In this document: positions 9,354-18,635 of the stretch, piece after piece
Position numbering within the stretch: position 1 is the first letter of the stretch
Layout of the letters: every line of letters starts with the position of its first letter
Assembly: GCA_900555035.1 (NCBI GenBank)
Contig: USJX01000007.1
Coordinates: 1 to 59,681 of the forward strand
Source: an uncultured Prevotella sp.
Lineage (GTDB): Bacteria; Bacteroidota; Bacteroidia; Bacteroidales; Bacteroidaceae
Direction of reading: 5' to 3'
Length of the DNA stretch: 59,681 bases
Notes under the pieces: model-generated
What the model was told of the DNA's origin: nothing
What the model saw: the letters and a program-made list of their open reading frames with translations, nothing else
Databases searched by the model: none
Translations under genes and position numbers: made by a program

Positions 9354-9385
9354 CAAAGGTAATAATTTAAGCTGACACTACCAAA
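9354..9385 (-). promoter_or_regulatory. consensus promoter of ilvC
   Basis: On the minus strand, TTTG (9382-9385), a 20-bp spacer and TACCTTTG (9354-9361) form an exact Bacteroidota promoter in the gap between the thioesterase gene and ilvC. Confidence 0.7.
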
Positions 9386-9393
9386 TTTTTCTA

Positions 9394-10170
9394 TCACTTT
9401 TTTATAAATTTTAGCTTACTTCTTACGATTTCCACCTCATTTTCGCCATTTTTACATATTTTCGTTATCTTTATGCAATATTCCTCCTCTTTTTCCTGTT
9501 CCATATAGAATTGCAATTTGTCACCTTGATGGCTCTCGGCAACGTAAGCAATCTCGAATCTCTGCAGAAAATGTGTCAAATAGTAATCGAGGTCGAAGAG
9601 GTCGAGGATGTGTTCGATGTACTTTACGGAGTTAATATGTCCATTTACATCCACATCATTATAATAGGTATCTATGGTACGCACCAGCTTTGCCTCCTTG
9701 CTCATTTTTACTCTAGAGCTTGCGGCAATAGGACAAAGTTTTTCTGTTTCTATATATTCTTTGATAAGTCCATCGTTTATTTCAAAAATATCAACAGGCT
9801 GTCGGGTTTCCGTATCTATCATTGCCCAGACACTCTTGCCATAGCCATACACTTTCTCTTCTGTTCCACAAATCTTGAAATTTCGGGATGTGAAGTATTT
9901 CATGGCACTCTCTACCCATGTTTCCACAAAGAACTTGTCATACGACTTTGGCATTTCTACCATCTCTACAGCAAGACGGCTCAACACCCAGGTTTTATGG
10001 CGAGGCATCAGATAGTTCATGCCATAACCACGGTCGTTACTATGAAAATCGGCAGCATTCAAAAGATGGTTGCCCAAGTGCCCCATAAAGAGATGGCTTG
10101 AAAAGTCGCAATGAAAGGGTTCTGCCAAAAACTCATAACGACCTACTTTACTTAATAATTCTGGTTTCAT
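9394..10170 (-). CDS. acyl-ACP thioesterase (double hot-dog family)
   Basis: 258 residues with the acyl-ACP thioesterase layout: two hot-dog repeats, the first around residues 5-130 (MGHLGNHLLNAADFHSNDRG, FFVETWVESA) and the second around 150-250 with DVDVNGHINSVKYIEHILD. The N-H-x-N-like element NGHIN is the catalytic-site signature of plant-type FatA/FatB relatives. It would release fatty acids from ACP. It sits between ilvN and ilvC on the same strand but is separated from ilvN by a terminator-like hairpin and AT-rich repeats, so its link to branched-chain synthesis (for example, branched fatty acid chemistry) is only suggestive. Confidence 0.85.
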   Translation of the reverse strand: MKPELLSKVGRYEFLAEPFHCDFSSHLFMGHLGNHLLNAADFHSNDRGYGMNYLMPRHKTWVLSRLAVEMVEMPKSYDKFFVETWVESAMKYFTSRNFKICGTEEKVYGYGKSVWAMIDTETRQPVDIFEINDGLIKEYIETEKLCPIAASSRVKMSKEAKLVRTIDTYYNDVDVNGHINSVKYIEHILDLFDLDYYLTHFLQRFEIAYVAESHQGDKLQFYMEQEKEEEYCIKITKICKNGENEVEIVRSKLKFIKK

Positions 10171-10214
10171 ACTTATTTCTTTTTATACATTTACACCTTA
10201 TTATATATATATCG

Positions 10215-10317
10215 AAAAATCCCGGATTATATTATATAGAAAAAATCCCGGATTATATTATATAGAAAAAATCTCAGAATTATATTATATAGAGCAAATC
10301 CCGAATTTATATATAAG
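10215..10317. repeat. AT-rich tandem repeat, about four 26-bp units
   Basis: Four head-to-tail copies of a unit like AAAAATCCCGGATTATATTA plus TATAG: 10215-10239, 10240-10265, 10266-10292 and a diverged copy at 10293-10317. It lies between ilvN and the thioesterase gene. Confidence 0.8.
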
Positions 10318-10345
10318 ATGAAATAACCCAGTTTGCATATAAGAC

Positions 10346-10392
10346 AAAAATCCCTCTGTTCCTCCGGTTAAAAAACCAAGGAACAAAGGGAT
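10346..10392 (-). terminator. terminator downstream of ilvN
   Basis: ATCCCTCTGTTCCT (10350-10363) pairs with 10379-10392, one mismatch. On the minus strand it is followed by TTTTTG. It should end or reduce the ilvD-ilvB-ilvN transcript before the thioesterase gene. Confidence 0.75.
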
Positions 10393-10411
10393 CTATTGAA
10401 TCATAAATGGA

Positions 10412-10957
10412 CTATTCCTCTGAATTCTGCTTTACATAGTCGGAAACTGGCTCGTCGAAACTTCTCGTCACAGCAATTCGGCCGCTTCGGGTATATTGCA
10501 GGAGACAGTCGAAACTATTGAGCGTATGGAAGAGGTCGGCGATATCCTCGGTGAGTCCTGCCAAAAGCACGGTACTATAGGTTGGATTCACCTCCATCAT
10601 GCGGGCATTGTGCTTGCGGATAGTGCGAGATACCTCAGGATTTTCCAACAAGACAGGGGTAGAAATCTTGAAGAGTGCCACCTCGTGGATGAAAATCTGA
10701 TCGTCGGTATAGTAGTCGCTCTTCACCACATCAATCTTCTTCTCTATCGCCTTGTTGATTTTCTCTATCTGCTCAGCGTCGCTCCACACGGTAATCGTAT
10801 ATTTATGGATATTCTTGATGCTACTAGCCGATACATTCAAGCTCTCGATGTTAACCTGTCTGCGAGTGAACACAGTAGTAATCTGATTCAGAATACCAGC
10901 GATATTCTCTGAATAGACAAGCAACGTATATAATTTCTTTTCGTTGTTATTCTCCAT
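10412..10957 (-). CDS. ilvN: acetolactate synthase small (regulatory) subunit
   Basis: Regulatory subunit of acetohydroxyacid synthase that confers valine feedback control. 181 residues, of the usual IlvH/IlvN length. An N-terminal ACT domain (about 10-85) begins LYTLLVYSENIAGILNQIT and contains RRQVNIESLNVS, the typical ligand-side strand-turn-helix. A second half of the IlvN C-terminal type follows (HEVALFKI..., VNPTYSTVLLAGLTEDI). It starts 14 bp after ilvB on the same strand, consistent with one operon. Confidence 0.93.
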   Translation of the reverse strand: MENNNEKKLYTLLVYSENIAGILNQITTVFTRRQVNIESLNVSASSIKNIHKYTITVWSDAEQIEKINKAIEKKIDVVKSDYYTDDQIFIHEVALFKISTPVLLENPEVSRTIRKHNARMMEVNPTYSTVLLAGLTEDIADLFHTLNSFDCLLQYTRSGRIAVTRSFDEPVSDYVKQNSEE

Positions 10958-10971
10958 AATTCTTTTCTTTA

Positions 10972-12687
10972 TTAATAGTGAAGCTCAAGCTGCATTTCTT
11001 CCACACTCTTTCCAGGCAGGGTCATAGGCACGATGTCCTCGTCTTCCTTGATGGCGCACTCCAAAAGATAAGGTCCCTTGGTGCTTATCATCTTCTCAAC
11101 CTTCGCCTTCAAGTCCTTGCGGTCGATAACCACATCGTATGGAATGCCATAGGCCTTGGCTATTTCCTCATAACGTGGGTTCAGCATGTGGGTGAAAGAG
11201 TGGCGTCCCTCGAACATCAAATCCTGCCACTGGCGCACATTACCCAGATAGTTATTGTTCAGGAGAATCATCTTCACCGGTGCTTGCTGCTCCATGATGG
11301 TACCCAGCTCCTGGATGTTCATTTGGAATCCGCCATCACCGAAGAAACAGCAGATGGTTCTCTCTGGAGCTCCGAAAGTAGCACCGATAGCTGCTGGAAG
11401 ACCGAAGCCCATAGTTCCGAAACCACCACTGGTCACGATACTCAACTTCTTGGTAAACTTGAAGTAGCGGCTACTGATCATCTGATTCTGACCCACATCG
11501 TTTACAAGAACCGCCTCATTATGAGTAGCTTCTGTCACCACATTGGTCACCTCACCCATGAGCAGAGGCCCCTCTGTAGGATGAATATCCTTCTCTATCA
11601 CCTTCTCCTGCTCCTGCTGGCGATATTCCTCGAAGGAATCTCTCCATTCGCGGTGAACATTCTTGTTCAGGAGACGGGTGATGGCAGGCAGAGTCTGCTT
11701 GCAATCGCCAATCACAGCTACATCAGTCTTGATAACCTTATCGATTTCCGACTTATCGATATCAAGATGGATAATCTTAGCCTGCTTAGCATATTTAGAA
11801 GGAACGCCCGTGATACGGTCGCTGAAACGCATACCGATGGCGATGAGCACATCACACTCTTGGGTCTTCATATTGGTAGCATAAGAACCATGCATACCGA
11901 GCATACCCATGTTAAGAGGGTGATTGCTAGGAAGGGCAGAAAGACCGAGCAAGGTGCGACCTGCCGGAATATCAGCTTTCTCCAGGAATTCTATCAATTC
12001 ATTATGAGCACCTCCCAACTCTACACCGTGACCTACGAGGGCAAAAGGCTTCTTTGCCTGATTGATAAGCTCTGCAGCCTCAGCCACAGCCTTCTCATCA
12101 ATCTTAGGATATGGATTGTAAGATGTAACCTTCTCGCATTTCACTGGTTCCCACTCGCAAGTTGCAATCTGGGCATTCTTGGTAAAATCGAGTACCACAG
12201 GACCCGGACGACCGCTACGAGCGATATAGAACGCACGGCTCACAGCCCACGCCACATCCTCAGGACGGCGAATCTGATAAGCCCACTTAGAGATAGGCTG
12301 GGTAACGCCCACCAGGTCAACCTCCTGGAAGGCATCAGTACCCAAAGCACCCACACCCACCTGTCCGGCGATAACCACGATAGGCGTAGAATCCATCATG
12401 GCATCAGCAATACCGGTGAGCGTATTGGTAGCTCCAGGACCACTAGTTACGAGAGTCACACCCACTTCGCCGCTGACTCGGGCATATCCCTGTGCAGCGT
12501 GAGCAGCAGCCTGCTCGTGACGAACCAAGATGTGATCGAACATCTTCTTCTCTCCTCTCGTGTAACCATACAGCGCATCAAACACCGGCATGATGCTACC
12601 GCCCGGATAACCGAAGATGGTCTTTACCCCTTCGTTATGCAGCGAGCGCATCAATGCTTCAGCTCCTGTTATTACTTCTTTTGCCAT
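10972..12687 (-). CDS. ilvB: acetolactate synthase large (catalytic) subunit
   Basis: Thiamine-diphosphate enzyme condensing pyruvate with pyruvate or 2-oxobutyrate. 571 residues with three domains: an N-terminal PYR domain with GYPGGSIMPVFDALY and the catalytic Glu in RHEQAAAHAAQGYAR, a central FAD-binding-type domain, and a C-terminal PP domain with the ThDP/Mg motif GDGGFQMNIQEL...NNNYLGN. Placed between ilvD and ilvN with gaps of 47 and 14 bp. It forms the holoenzyme with the downstream ilvN product. Confidence 0.96.
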   Translation of the reverse strand: MAKEVITGAEALMRSLHNEGVKTIFGYPGGSIMPVFDALYGYTRGEKKMFDHILVRHEQAAAHAAQGYARVSGEVGVTLVTSGPGATNTLTGIADAMMDSTPIVVIAGQVGVGALGTDAFQEVDLVGVTQPISKWAYQIRRPEDVAWAVSRAFYIARSGRPGPVVLDFTKNAQIATCEWEPVKCEKVTSYNPYPKIDEKAVAEAAELINQAKKPFALVGHGVELGGAHNELIEFLEKADIPAGRTLLGLSALPSNHPLNMGMLGMHGSYATNMKTQECDVLIAIGMRFSDRITGVPSKYAKQAKIIHLDIDKSEIDKVIKTDVAVIGDCKQTLPAITRLLNKNVHREWRDSFEEYRQQEQEKVIEKDIHPTEGPLLMGEVTNVVTEATHNEAVLVNDVGQNQMISSRYFKFTKKLSIVTSGGFGTMGFGLPAAIGATFGAPERTICCFFGDGGFQMNIQELGTIMEQQAPVKMILLNNNYLGNVRQWQDLMFEGRHSFTHMLNPRYEEIAKAYGIPYDVVIDRKDLKAKVEKMISTKGPYLLECAIKEDEDIVPMTLPGKSVEEMQLELHY

Positions 12688-12734
12688 TTATCTATTATAT
12701 TCTGAAAATTCAAAAAACTGTTATTTTTTCTCTA

Positions 12735-14537
12735 TTAGTCGATGATTCTCACACCACCCTTATCTGCAGAGCTTACACTCTGAGCGTATGCACGCAAAGC
12801 CTTGCTAACCACACGATTGCGCTTCAAAGGCTGTTGTGGACGTGCAGCGAGTTCCTCATCAGAAAGCTTCACGTTGATAGAACGGCTAGGAATATCGATG
12901 ACGATGATGTCGCCATCCTTAATCTTACCGATGTTACCACCAGCAGCAGCCTCAGGACTGATATGGCCGATACTCAAACCTGATGTACCACCCGAGAAGC
13001 GGCCATCTGTGATGAGCGCACATTCCTTTCCGAGATGACGGCTCTTGATGTAAGAGGTAGGATAAAGCATCTCCTGCATACCAGGACCACCCTTAGGACC
13101 TTCGTGAGTAATCACTACGCAATCGCCAGAGTTTACCTTGCCACCCAAGATGCCCTCGCAGGCATCTTCCTGAGAGTCGAAGCATACGGCAGGACCCTCG
13201 AAATGCCAGAGCACTGGGTCAACACCGGCAGTCTTCACTACGCAACCATTCTGGGCAATATTACCGAAGAGCACAGCCAAACCGCCATCCTTGGTGTAAG
13301 CATGTTCCAAATCACGGATGCAACCGTTCTCTCTATCTGTATCAAGGCTCTCCCACTGTGCTTCCTGGCTACCCATCTGGGTTGAGAACTTTCTGCCAGG
13401 AGCAGAATGATATATTCTGTCAGCCTCTGGGTCGATGCTGGCACCTGTGATATCATATTTCTTCATCTGTTCTGCAAGGGTATGACCATCCACACGCATC
13501 ACGTTGCCATTGATAAGTCCGCCCTTGTTCAACTCGTTCAAGATGCCCAGGATACCACCGGCACGATTGCACTCCTGCACGCTATACTTCTGAGTATTAG
13601 GAGAAAGCTTGCAGAGGCAAGGCACCTTGCGGCTCAATGCATCAATGTCTTCCATCTTGAAGTCGGCACCAGCCTCCTGAGCCACAGCCAACAAGTGAAG
13701 CACGGTATTGGTACTACCGCCCATAGCGATATCAAGCGTCATGGCATTCAAGAAGGCATCACGGGTAGCGATGTTGCGTGGCAAAACACTCTCGTCACCA
13801 TCTTGATAGTAAGCGTATGCATTCTTAACCACCTGGCGAGCTGCCTCCTTGAAGAGCTCGATGCGGTTCTTATGGGTAGCAAGAATGGTTCCGTTGCCTG
13901 GGAGACTCAAACCGATGGCCTCGGTAAGAGAGTTCATAGAGTTGGCTGTGAACATACCAGAGCAGCTTCCACAACCAGGGCAGGCGCATTTTTCAATCTG
14001 CTCCATCTCCTCGTCAGAAATGCTGGTATCAGCACCCTTAATCATCGCAGTAATCAAGTCGGCATTCTCACCCTTCCATCGACCAGCCTCCATCGGACCA
14101 CCTGAGCAGAACACGGTAGGGATGTTCAGGCGCATAGATGCCATGAGCATACCTGGAGTCACCTTGTCACAGTTGGAGATGCAGATCATGGCATCCGCCT
14201 TGTGGGCGTTGACCATATACTCCACAGAATCAGCGATGATGTCACGGCTTGGCAAAGAATAGAGCATACCATCGTGGCCCATAGCGATACCATCGTCAAC
14301 AGCGATGGTGTTGAACTCGGCTGCATAGCAACCCATAGCCTCAATTTCCTTCTTGACGATCTGACCAATCTCATGAAGATGAGTATGACCCGGAACAAAC
14401 TGTGTAAAGCTGTTCACGATAGCAATGATTGGCTTGCCAAACTGCTCATGTTTCATACCTGCAGCTACCCAAAGTGCACGGGCACCTGCCATTCTTCTGC
14501 CTTCAGTACAGACGCTACTTCTTAATGGATGTTTCAT
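12735..14537 (-). CDS. ilvD: dihydroxy-acid dehydratase
   Basis: Iron-sulfur dehydratase for the third common step of branched-chain synthesis. 600 residues, close to the family's typical 560-615. Cluster ligands are visible in CISNCDKVTPGM and CPGCGSCSGMFTANSMN, and the substrate/Mg region near the C-terminus contains TDGRFSGGTSGLSIGHISPEA. First gene of the ilvD-ilvB-ilvN transcript. An upstream consensus promoter gives a leader of about 70 nt without a leader peptide. Confidence 0.96.
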   Translation of the reverse strand: MKHPLRSSVCTEGRRMAGARALWVAAGMKHEQFGKPIIAIVNSFTQFVPGHTHLHEIGQIVKKEIEAMGCYAAEFNTIAVDDGIAMGHDGMLYSLPSRDIIADSVEYMVNAHKADAMICISNCDKVTPGMLMASMRLNIPTVFCSGGPMEAGRWKGENADLITAMIKGADTSISDEEMEQIEKCACPGCGSCSGMFTANSMNSLTEAIGLSLPGNGTILATHKNRIELFKEAARQVVKNAYAYYQDGDESVLPRNIATRDAFLNAMTLDIAMGGSTNTVLHLLAVAQEAGADFKMEDIDALSRKVPCLCKLSPNTQKYSVQECNRAGGILGILNELNKGGLINGNVMRVDGHTLAEQMKKYDITGASIDPEADRIYHSAPGRKFSTQMGSQEAQWESLDTDRENGCIRDLEHAYTKDGGLAVLFGNIAQNGCVVKTAGVDPVLWHFEGPAVCFDSQEDACEGILGGKVNSGDCVVITHEGPKGGPGMQEMLYPTSYIKSRHLGKECALITDGRFSGGTSGLSIGHISPEAAAGGNIGKIKDGDIIVIDIPSRSINVKLSDEELAARPQQPLKRNRVVSKALRAYAQSVSSADKGGVRIID

Positions 14538-14615
14538 ATTGAATTATCTCTTTTATTTTCTTGTTCGTTACTACGAAAAGGCCTCTTTCGGGTCCTTATC
14601 TTTATATTTTGCCTG

Positions 14616-14646
14616 CAAAGATAATGAGAATTTATGTAATAACCAA
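14616..14646 (-). promoter_or_regulatory. promoter of ilvD-ilvB-ilvN
   Basis: The minus strand reads TTG (14644-14646), a 20-bp spacer and TATCTTTG (14616-14623). It matches the Bacteroidota promoter with a TTG-type -33. Confidence 0.6.
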
Positions 14647-14749
14647 CAAATTTCGTATAAACTTTCAAAAAACATCGATTTTTGTTATAAAATAAAGCTA
14701 TATTATAACAAATTATCAGAGAAAACGCACGTTTCACGAGATACTGAGC

Positions 14750-14804
14750 AAAAAAAAGAAGGGCAAAAGCAGCAATACAGAAATGAGTTTGATGCTTTTG
14801 CCCT
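14750..14804 (-). terminator. terminator of the GH51 gene
   Basis: AGGGCAAAAGCA (14760-14771) pairs perfectly with 14793-14804. On the minus strand the stem is followed by a run of T. The right arm belongs to a sequence also found at 29309-29347 (see findings). Confidence 0.75.
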
Positions 14805-14841
14805 TTCTGGGCGTATAGGGTAAAAACCGAGGAAGTACAGC

Positions 14842-17496
14842 CTAGAGGTCAAAGACCTGGGAAGAACGGGCTTTTACTTCTACTGTCTTGCTGCCAAGAC
14901 CATTTACCTGAAGCTTGAGCGTGCGAGGCAAGGCATTCACCACCTTAAGCCAGGTCTTGCCGGTCTTTGAATCCTTTACCACGCTAGTTCCCACATAACG
15001 CTTCAAGGCTACAGGAAGATTCAGCTCTGAAGCGATATAAGTATCGCCGGCATGCTGACCGAACATCTTCTGTATCTTGTAACTCTCGGTGAGACGGATT
15101 TTCTCGCTGTTATCGAAGTAGATCATATCCGGATTCCAGTTGCTATAACCATTCTTGCAGAGCAGCGGAGCATAGGATGTCATTTCTACCACATCACCAT
15201 TACGCTCTACATTGCAGAGGTGGATGCCTTCGGCAAGGGCACGGTCTAACTCGTTATTGCCGTTGGCCGCATACTCACCCAGATAAACCTTCGGAGCCTT
15301 GCGATCGTAGTTATCGTAATAGTCCTGATGGTTGATGAACCAGCCTGGTTTTTCGTAATAGTGCTCATCCACCGCATCAATCCACTTCTTGTTTTCCTTG
15401 GCAATCTTCCATCCCTCAATATAATCAGAAGATGGATAGTGGAACGGACCTACGGTGCCTACCACTTCAATCTCCGGATGCTTCTCCTTCAGAGCCTTGC
15501 ATATCATCAGATAGCGCTGCTCGAAATCGGTGGAAATCAAATCTTCGTTACCGATTCCCACCATCTTCAGGTTGAATGGAGCGGGATGACCGGCATCTGC
15601 TCTCATCTTTGCCCACTTCGATGTGGCAGGGTCGCCATTCGCCCACTCCACCAGGTCGAGCACATCCTGTACATACTGAGGCATATCAGCCATCGGGATA
15701 CCTCCCTGCTGACCGCAGATGCCCAGAGCATTAGGCTGCGAATTCTGGCAAGGCACACCTGCTGCCAACACTGGCAGCGGCTCTGCTCCCATATCCTCGC
15801 ACCACTGGAAATACTCAAAGAAGCCCAGTTTGCGGGTCTGGTGATAACTCCAGATATTCTTTGCCGGCTTGCGGTCCTTCAGCGGTCCCACGCTCTCCTT
15901 CCAGTGATAGATGTTCTCCAAGCCCTGACCATGAAGCATGCAGCCGCCCGGGAATCTTACGAAGCGAGGCTTCAAATCAGCGATTACCTCTGCCAGATCC
16001 TTGCGCAGTCCATGTCCCTTATAGGTATCCTGCGGCATGAGGCTCAGCATATCCACAGCCACTCTGTCTTTGCCCTTAGGGATAACGGCAAAACGGATAT
16101 CCTTGCCCAGTTCACCCTTATATTTATCAGAAATTACGAGCTGGGTCTTATATTCGTTCCATTCATTGCCCTGCACCTTCAGTTTAGCCTGAGCCACAAT
16201 CTGGTTCTCTGCATCCACCAAGGCCACGGCAAGCTGCTTTTTCTTGCCATCCATGCAGCGGGCATAGAGACTCACATCGTAGGCAGCACGCTTCATAGTG
16301 ATACCCTCCCAGCCTATATTATAAATAGGTGTCTCGCCCAGGATAGCATAATGAGGATTGTTCTGGCTCACACCATTATCCGAAGAAACAACAGAGGTTG
16401 AAATCTCTGAAGAAGAGGCAGATGATGAAGAAGATGATGATGAAGATGAAAGAGTGGCAGATGATGAACCCGCCTGCAAATTCAACCCCTGCCATGCCGT
16501 GATGGCATTCCAGCCTTTTCTTTCTCCGTTATACTCAAAATCGCCATTCTGCAGCAGCTCAGCACAAAGGCCACCATCAGCAGCACGGCTGATATCCTCA
16601 AAGAAGATACCGATGAGCTTGTCTGAGATGCGATGCGATTTCTGACCCTTGATCTGAAGCTGGACAGAAACCTCGTTGCCGGCAGCCAGCTCTACATTCT
16701 TTTCCTTCAGATAAGCCTGAAGCTCAGCTTCGTTATGAGGCAGGAGCCTGTTGTTCTCTCTGTTTTCCTCGGCTAGTGCCTTGTGCCAGGCACGGATATA
16801 GTTGAGATGGATGGCAGGAATCTCGAAATCGTTGCCTTCCACCAACTTACCGTTGATGGTAGCCGTATCACGCTGCCAGAGTATATCGTCGGCTGTGGCT
16901 TCCAGCGAATCCTCCTCAAAGGTGCGGAAATCCTTGTCGGCATGCACATATCGCTTGCCCTTGGCAGTTTTCAGATAGATATCGAAAGATCCGTCGTCCA
17001 TCTGATAGGCAGCCACATCCCTGATACCCTTCTCCTTCATGATAGGATAATCCTGAGGGCGCCAGGTAACCAAATCCTCTGAATAAGCCACGGCAAACTG
17101 AGGCGAACGGGTATTCACACTCCAGAGCGCACGCCAGGTGCCATCGTTCGCCTTCATCACAAACGGGCGATACATCTTCTTTTCGCTGCCCCACGGACCG
17201 AAGTCGCTGGCACAGAGCTGACCTATATCCACCCAGCGATCATCGTCGGTGAGATAAGCCAGATGCAAGCCCTGGTCTGCCGCAGGAGAATAAACTAAAA
17301 TTTGGCAAGTGGAATCCTTGCCCACGATTCTATAAGCCGGTGCATCCTTATCTATAGGCGCACTAACTGCATTCGCAGCAGCCACCTTGTTTCGGGCAGC
17401 CACCTTACTGATTTGCTTCTTCACAGGCGTCAGTGCCAAAGCTTGCGTCATAGCCAGCAATGCCGCCGAGAAGAGTAGATACTTTGGTTTCATCAT
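14842..17496 (-). CDS. GH51 alpha-L-arabinofuranosidase, exported, with extra N-terminal domain
   Basis: 884-residue secreted hydrolase that should remove arabinofuranosyl side chains from plant arabinoxylan or arabinan. Residues 1-21 form a signal peptide. Residues about 55-240 resemble a beta-propeller glycosidase segment (LHLAYLTDDDRW, RPFVMKANDGTWRALWSVN, AYSEDLVTW) of the kind seen in GH43-like proteins. The GH51 part runs from about 285 to the end: IFFEDISRAADGGLCAELLQN, RFPGGC, acid/base Glu651 in GIGNED, the DEHYY loop near 710, and probable nucleophile Glu741 in VYLGEYAAN. A serine-rich tract (about 344-364) interrupts the start of the GH51 domain. No SusC/SusD genes are adjacent. 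An alternative start is Met2. Confidence 0.88.
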   Translation of the reverse strand: MMKPKYLLFSAALLAMTQALALTPVKKQISKVAARNKVAAANAVSAPIDKDAPAYRIVGKDSTCQILVYSPAADQGLHLAYLTDDDRWVDIGQLCASDFGPWGSEKKMYRPFVMKANDGTWRALWSVNTRSPQFAVAYSEDLVTWRPQDYPIMKEKGIRDVAAYQMDDGSFDIYLKTAKGKRYVHADKDFRTFEEDSLEATADDILWQRDTATINGKLVEGNDFEIPAIHLNYIRAWHKALAEENRENNRLLPHNEAELQAYLKEKNVELAAGNEVSVQLQIKGQKSHRISDKLIGIFFEDISRAADGGLCAELLQNGDFEYNGERKGWNAITAWQGLNLQAGSSSATLSSSSSSSSSSASSSEISTSVVSSDNGVSQNNPHYAILGETPIYNIGWEGITMKRAAYDVSLYARCMDGKKKQLAVALVDAENQIVAQAKLKVQGNEWNEYKTQLVISDKYKGELGKDIRFAVIPKGKDRVAVDMLSLMPQDTYKGHGLRKDLAEVIADLKPRFVRFPGGCMLHGQGLENIYHWKESVGPLKDRKPAKNIWSYHQTRKLGFFEYFQWCEDMGAEPLPVLAAGVPCQNSQPNALGICGQQGGIPMADMPQYVQDVLDLVEWANGDPATSKWAKMRADAGHPAPFNLKMVGIGNEDLISTDFEQRYLMICKALKEKHPEIEVVGTVGPFHYPSSDYIEGWKIAKENKKWIDAVDEHYYEKPGWFINHQDYYDNYDRKAPKVYLGEYAANGNNELDRALAEGIHLCNVERNGDVVEMTSYAPLLCKNGYSNWNPDMIYFDNSEKIRLTESYKIQKMFGQHAGDTYIASELNLPVALKRYVGTSVVKDSKTGKTWLKVVNALPRTLKLQVNGLGSKTVEVKARSSQVFDL

Positions 17497-17644
17497 ATTT
17501 TCTAATTTAAATTATCGGATTTGTTTTTAGATTTCTATTGTTTCACCTTAATTATATATACTTTATATATAGAGGATATGATATATATATACGATTAAAT
17601 ATACATAAATACATACGCTTAATAAATAAACTATGTAAATATAT

Positions 17645-17680
17645 GAAAAAAGGCAGGCTGCTTAACAGTAGCCTACCTCC
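17645..17680 (-). terminator. terminator of folD
   Basis: AGGCAGGCT (17651-17659) pairs with 17670-17678 with one mismatch. On the minus strand it runs into TTTTTT. It lies about 50 bp after folD. The rest of the 17497-17726 gap is AT-rich and shows no other feature to me. Confidence 0.7.
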
Positions 17681-17726
17681 ACGAATCGCATAACGGTCTT
17701 TTCTACACTTTTGGGGCAGAATAGAC

Positions 17727-18605
17727 CTATTTATAAAACTCTTTTTTTCCGGCGGCAAGGGTATTCTTCATCAAAGAACAGATAGTCATCGGTCCTACAC
17801 CTCCAGGTACAGGAGTAATGAAAGAGCACTTCTCTGCCACCTCATCAAATTTCACGTCGCCATTCAGGCGGAATCCGCTTTTCTTCGATGCATCAGGCAC
17901 ACGGGTGGTACCCACATCAATGACCACGGCTCCCGGCTTCACCATGTCGGCAGTAACGAAATCAGGTTTGCCGATAGCAGCAATGATAATGTCTGCTTCG
18001 CGGCAGTCCTCCTTCAGATGAGCCGAATGAGAATGGCACACGGTGACAGTGGCGTCGCCATACTGCTTCTGCATCATCAGCTGGGCCATAGGTTTGCCCA
18101 CGATGTTGCTTCTGCCCAGGATAACGCACTTCTTACCACTGGTTGGGATGTTGTAATGCTGCAAGAGGGTAAGGATGCCCAGCGGAGTGGCAGAGATGAA
18201 GCTAGGCATGCCCAGCGCCATACGGCCCACGTTTACGGGATGGAAACCATCCACATCCTTGCGATAGTCTATCGCCATGGTCACCTTCTGCTCGTCAATA
18301 TGCTTAGGCAGAGGAAGCTGTACGATGAATCCATCCACATCCTCATCCTTGTTCAGCCTGTCAACACAGGCCAGGAGTTCCTCTTCGGTCACACCATCCT
18401 CATATCTAATGAGTGTCGACTTAAAGCCACATTTCTCGCAAGCCAAGACCTTGTTCTTCACATAGGTCTCGCTTCCTCCGTCGTGTCCCACGAGCACAGC
18501 AACCAGATGAGGTTGCTTTCCGCCCTGTGCCACAATCTGTGCCACCTCTTGGGCTATCTGTTCCTTGATGGCGGCTGCTGTCGCCTTTCCGTCGATTAAC
18601 GTCAT
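17727..18605 (-). CDS. folD: bifunctional methylene-THF dehydrogenase / methenyl-THF cyclohydrolase
   Basis: One-carbon metabolism enzyme interconverting 5,10-methylene-THF and 10-formyl-THF, which supplies the purine genes elsewhere in the window. 292 residues. Substrate-domain motif VGHDGGSETYVKNK with the catalytic Lys, QLPLPKHI, and the NADP-binding GRSNIVGKPMAQLM; the C-terminal PVPGGVGPMT signature is intact. Spaced 125 bp after ffh on the same strand; the gap is occupied by a repeat element. Confidence 0.95.
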   Translation of the reverse strand: MTLIDGKATAAAIKEQIAQEVAQIVAQGGKQPHLVAVLVGHDGGSETYVKNKVLACEKCGFKSTLIRYEDGVTEEELLACVDRLNKDEDVDGFIVQLPLPKHIDEQKVTMAIDYRKDVDGFHPVNVGRMALGMPSFISATPLGILTLLQHYNIPTSGKKCVILGRSNIVGKPMAQLMMQKQYGDATVTVCHSHSAHLKEDCREADIIIAAIGKPDFVTADMVKPGAVVIDVGTTRVPDASKKSGFRLNGDVKFDEVAEKCSFITPVPGGVGPMTICSLMKNTLAAGKKEFYK

Positions 18606-18635
18606 TTTTTTCTTTAATTTATAATTTATAATTTA

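Noticed and set aside
10978..12705. 575-codon ORF on the plus strand opposite ilvB
   Set aside because: It is the exact antisense of a full-length acetolactate synthase, has no domain pattern, and is rich in His/Leu/Thr as expected from reading codons backwards.
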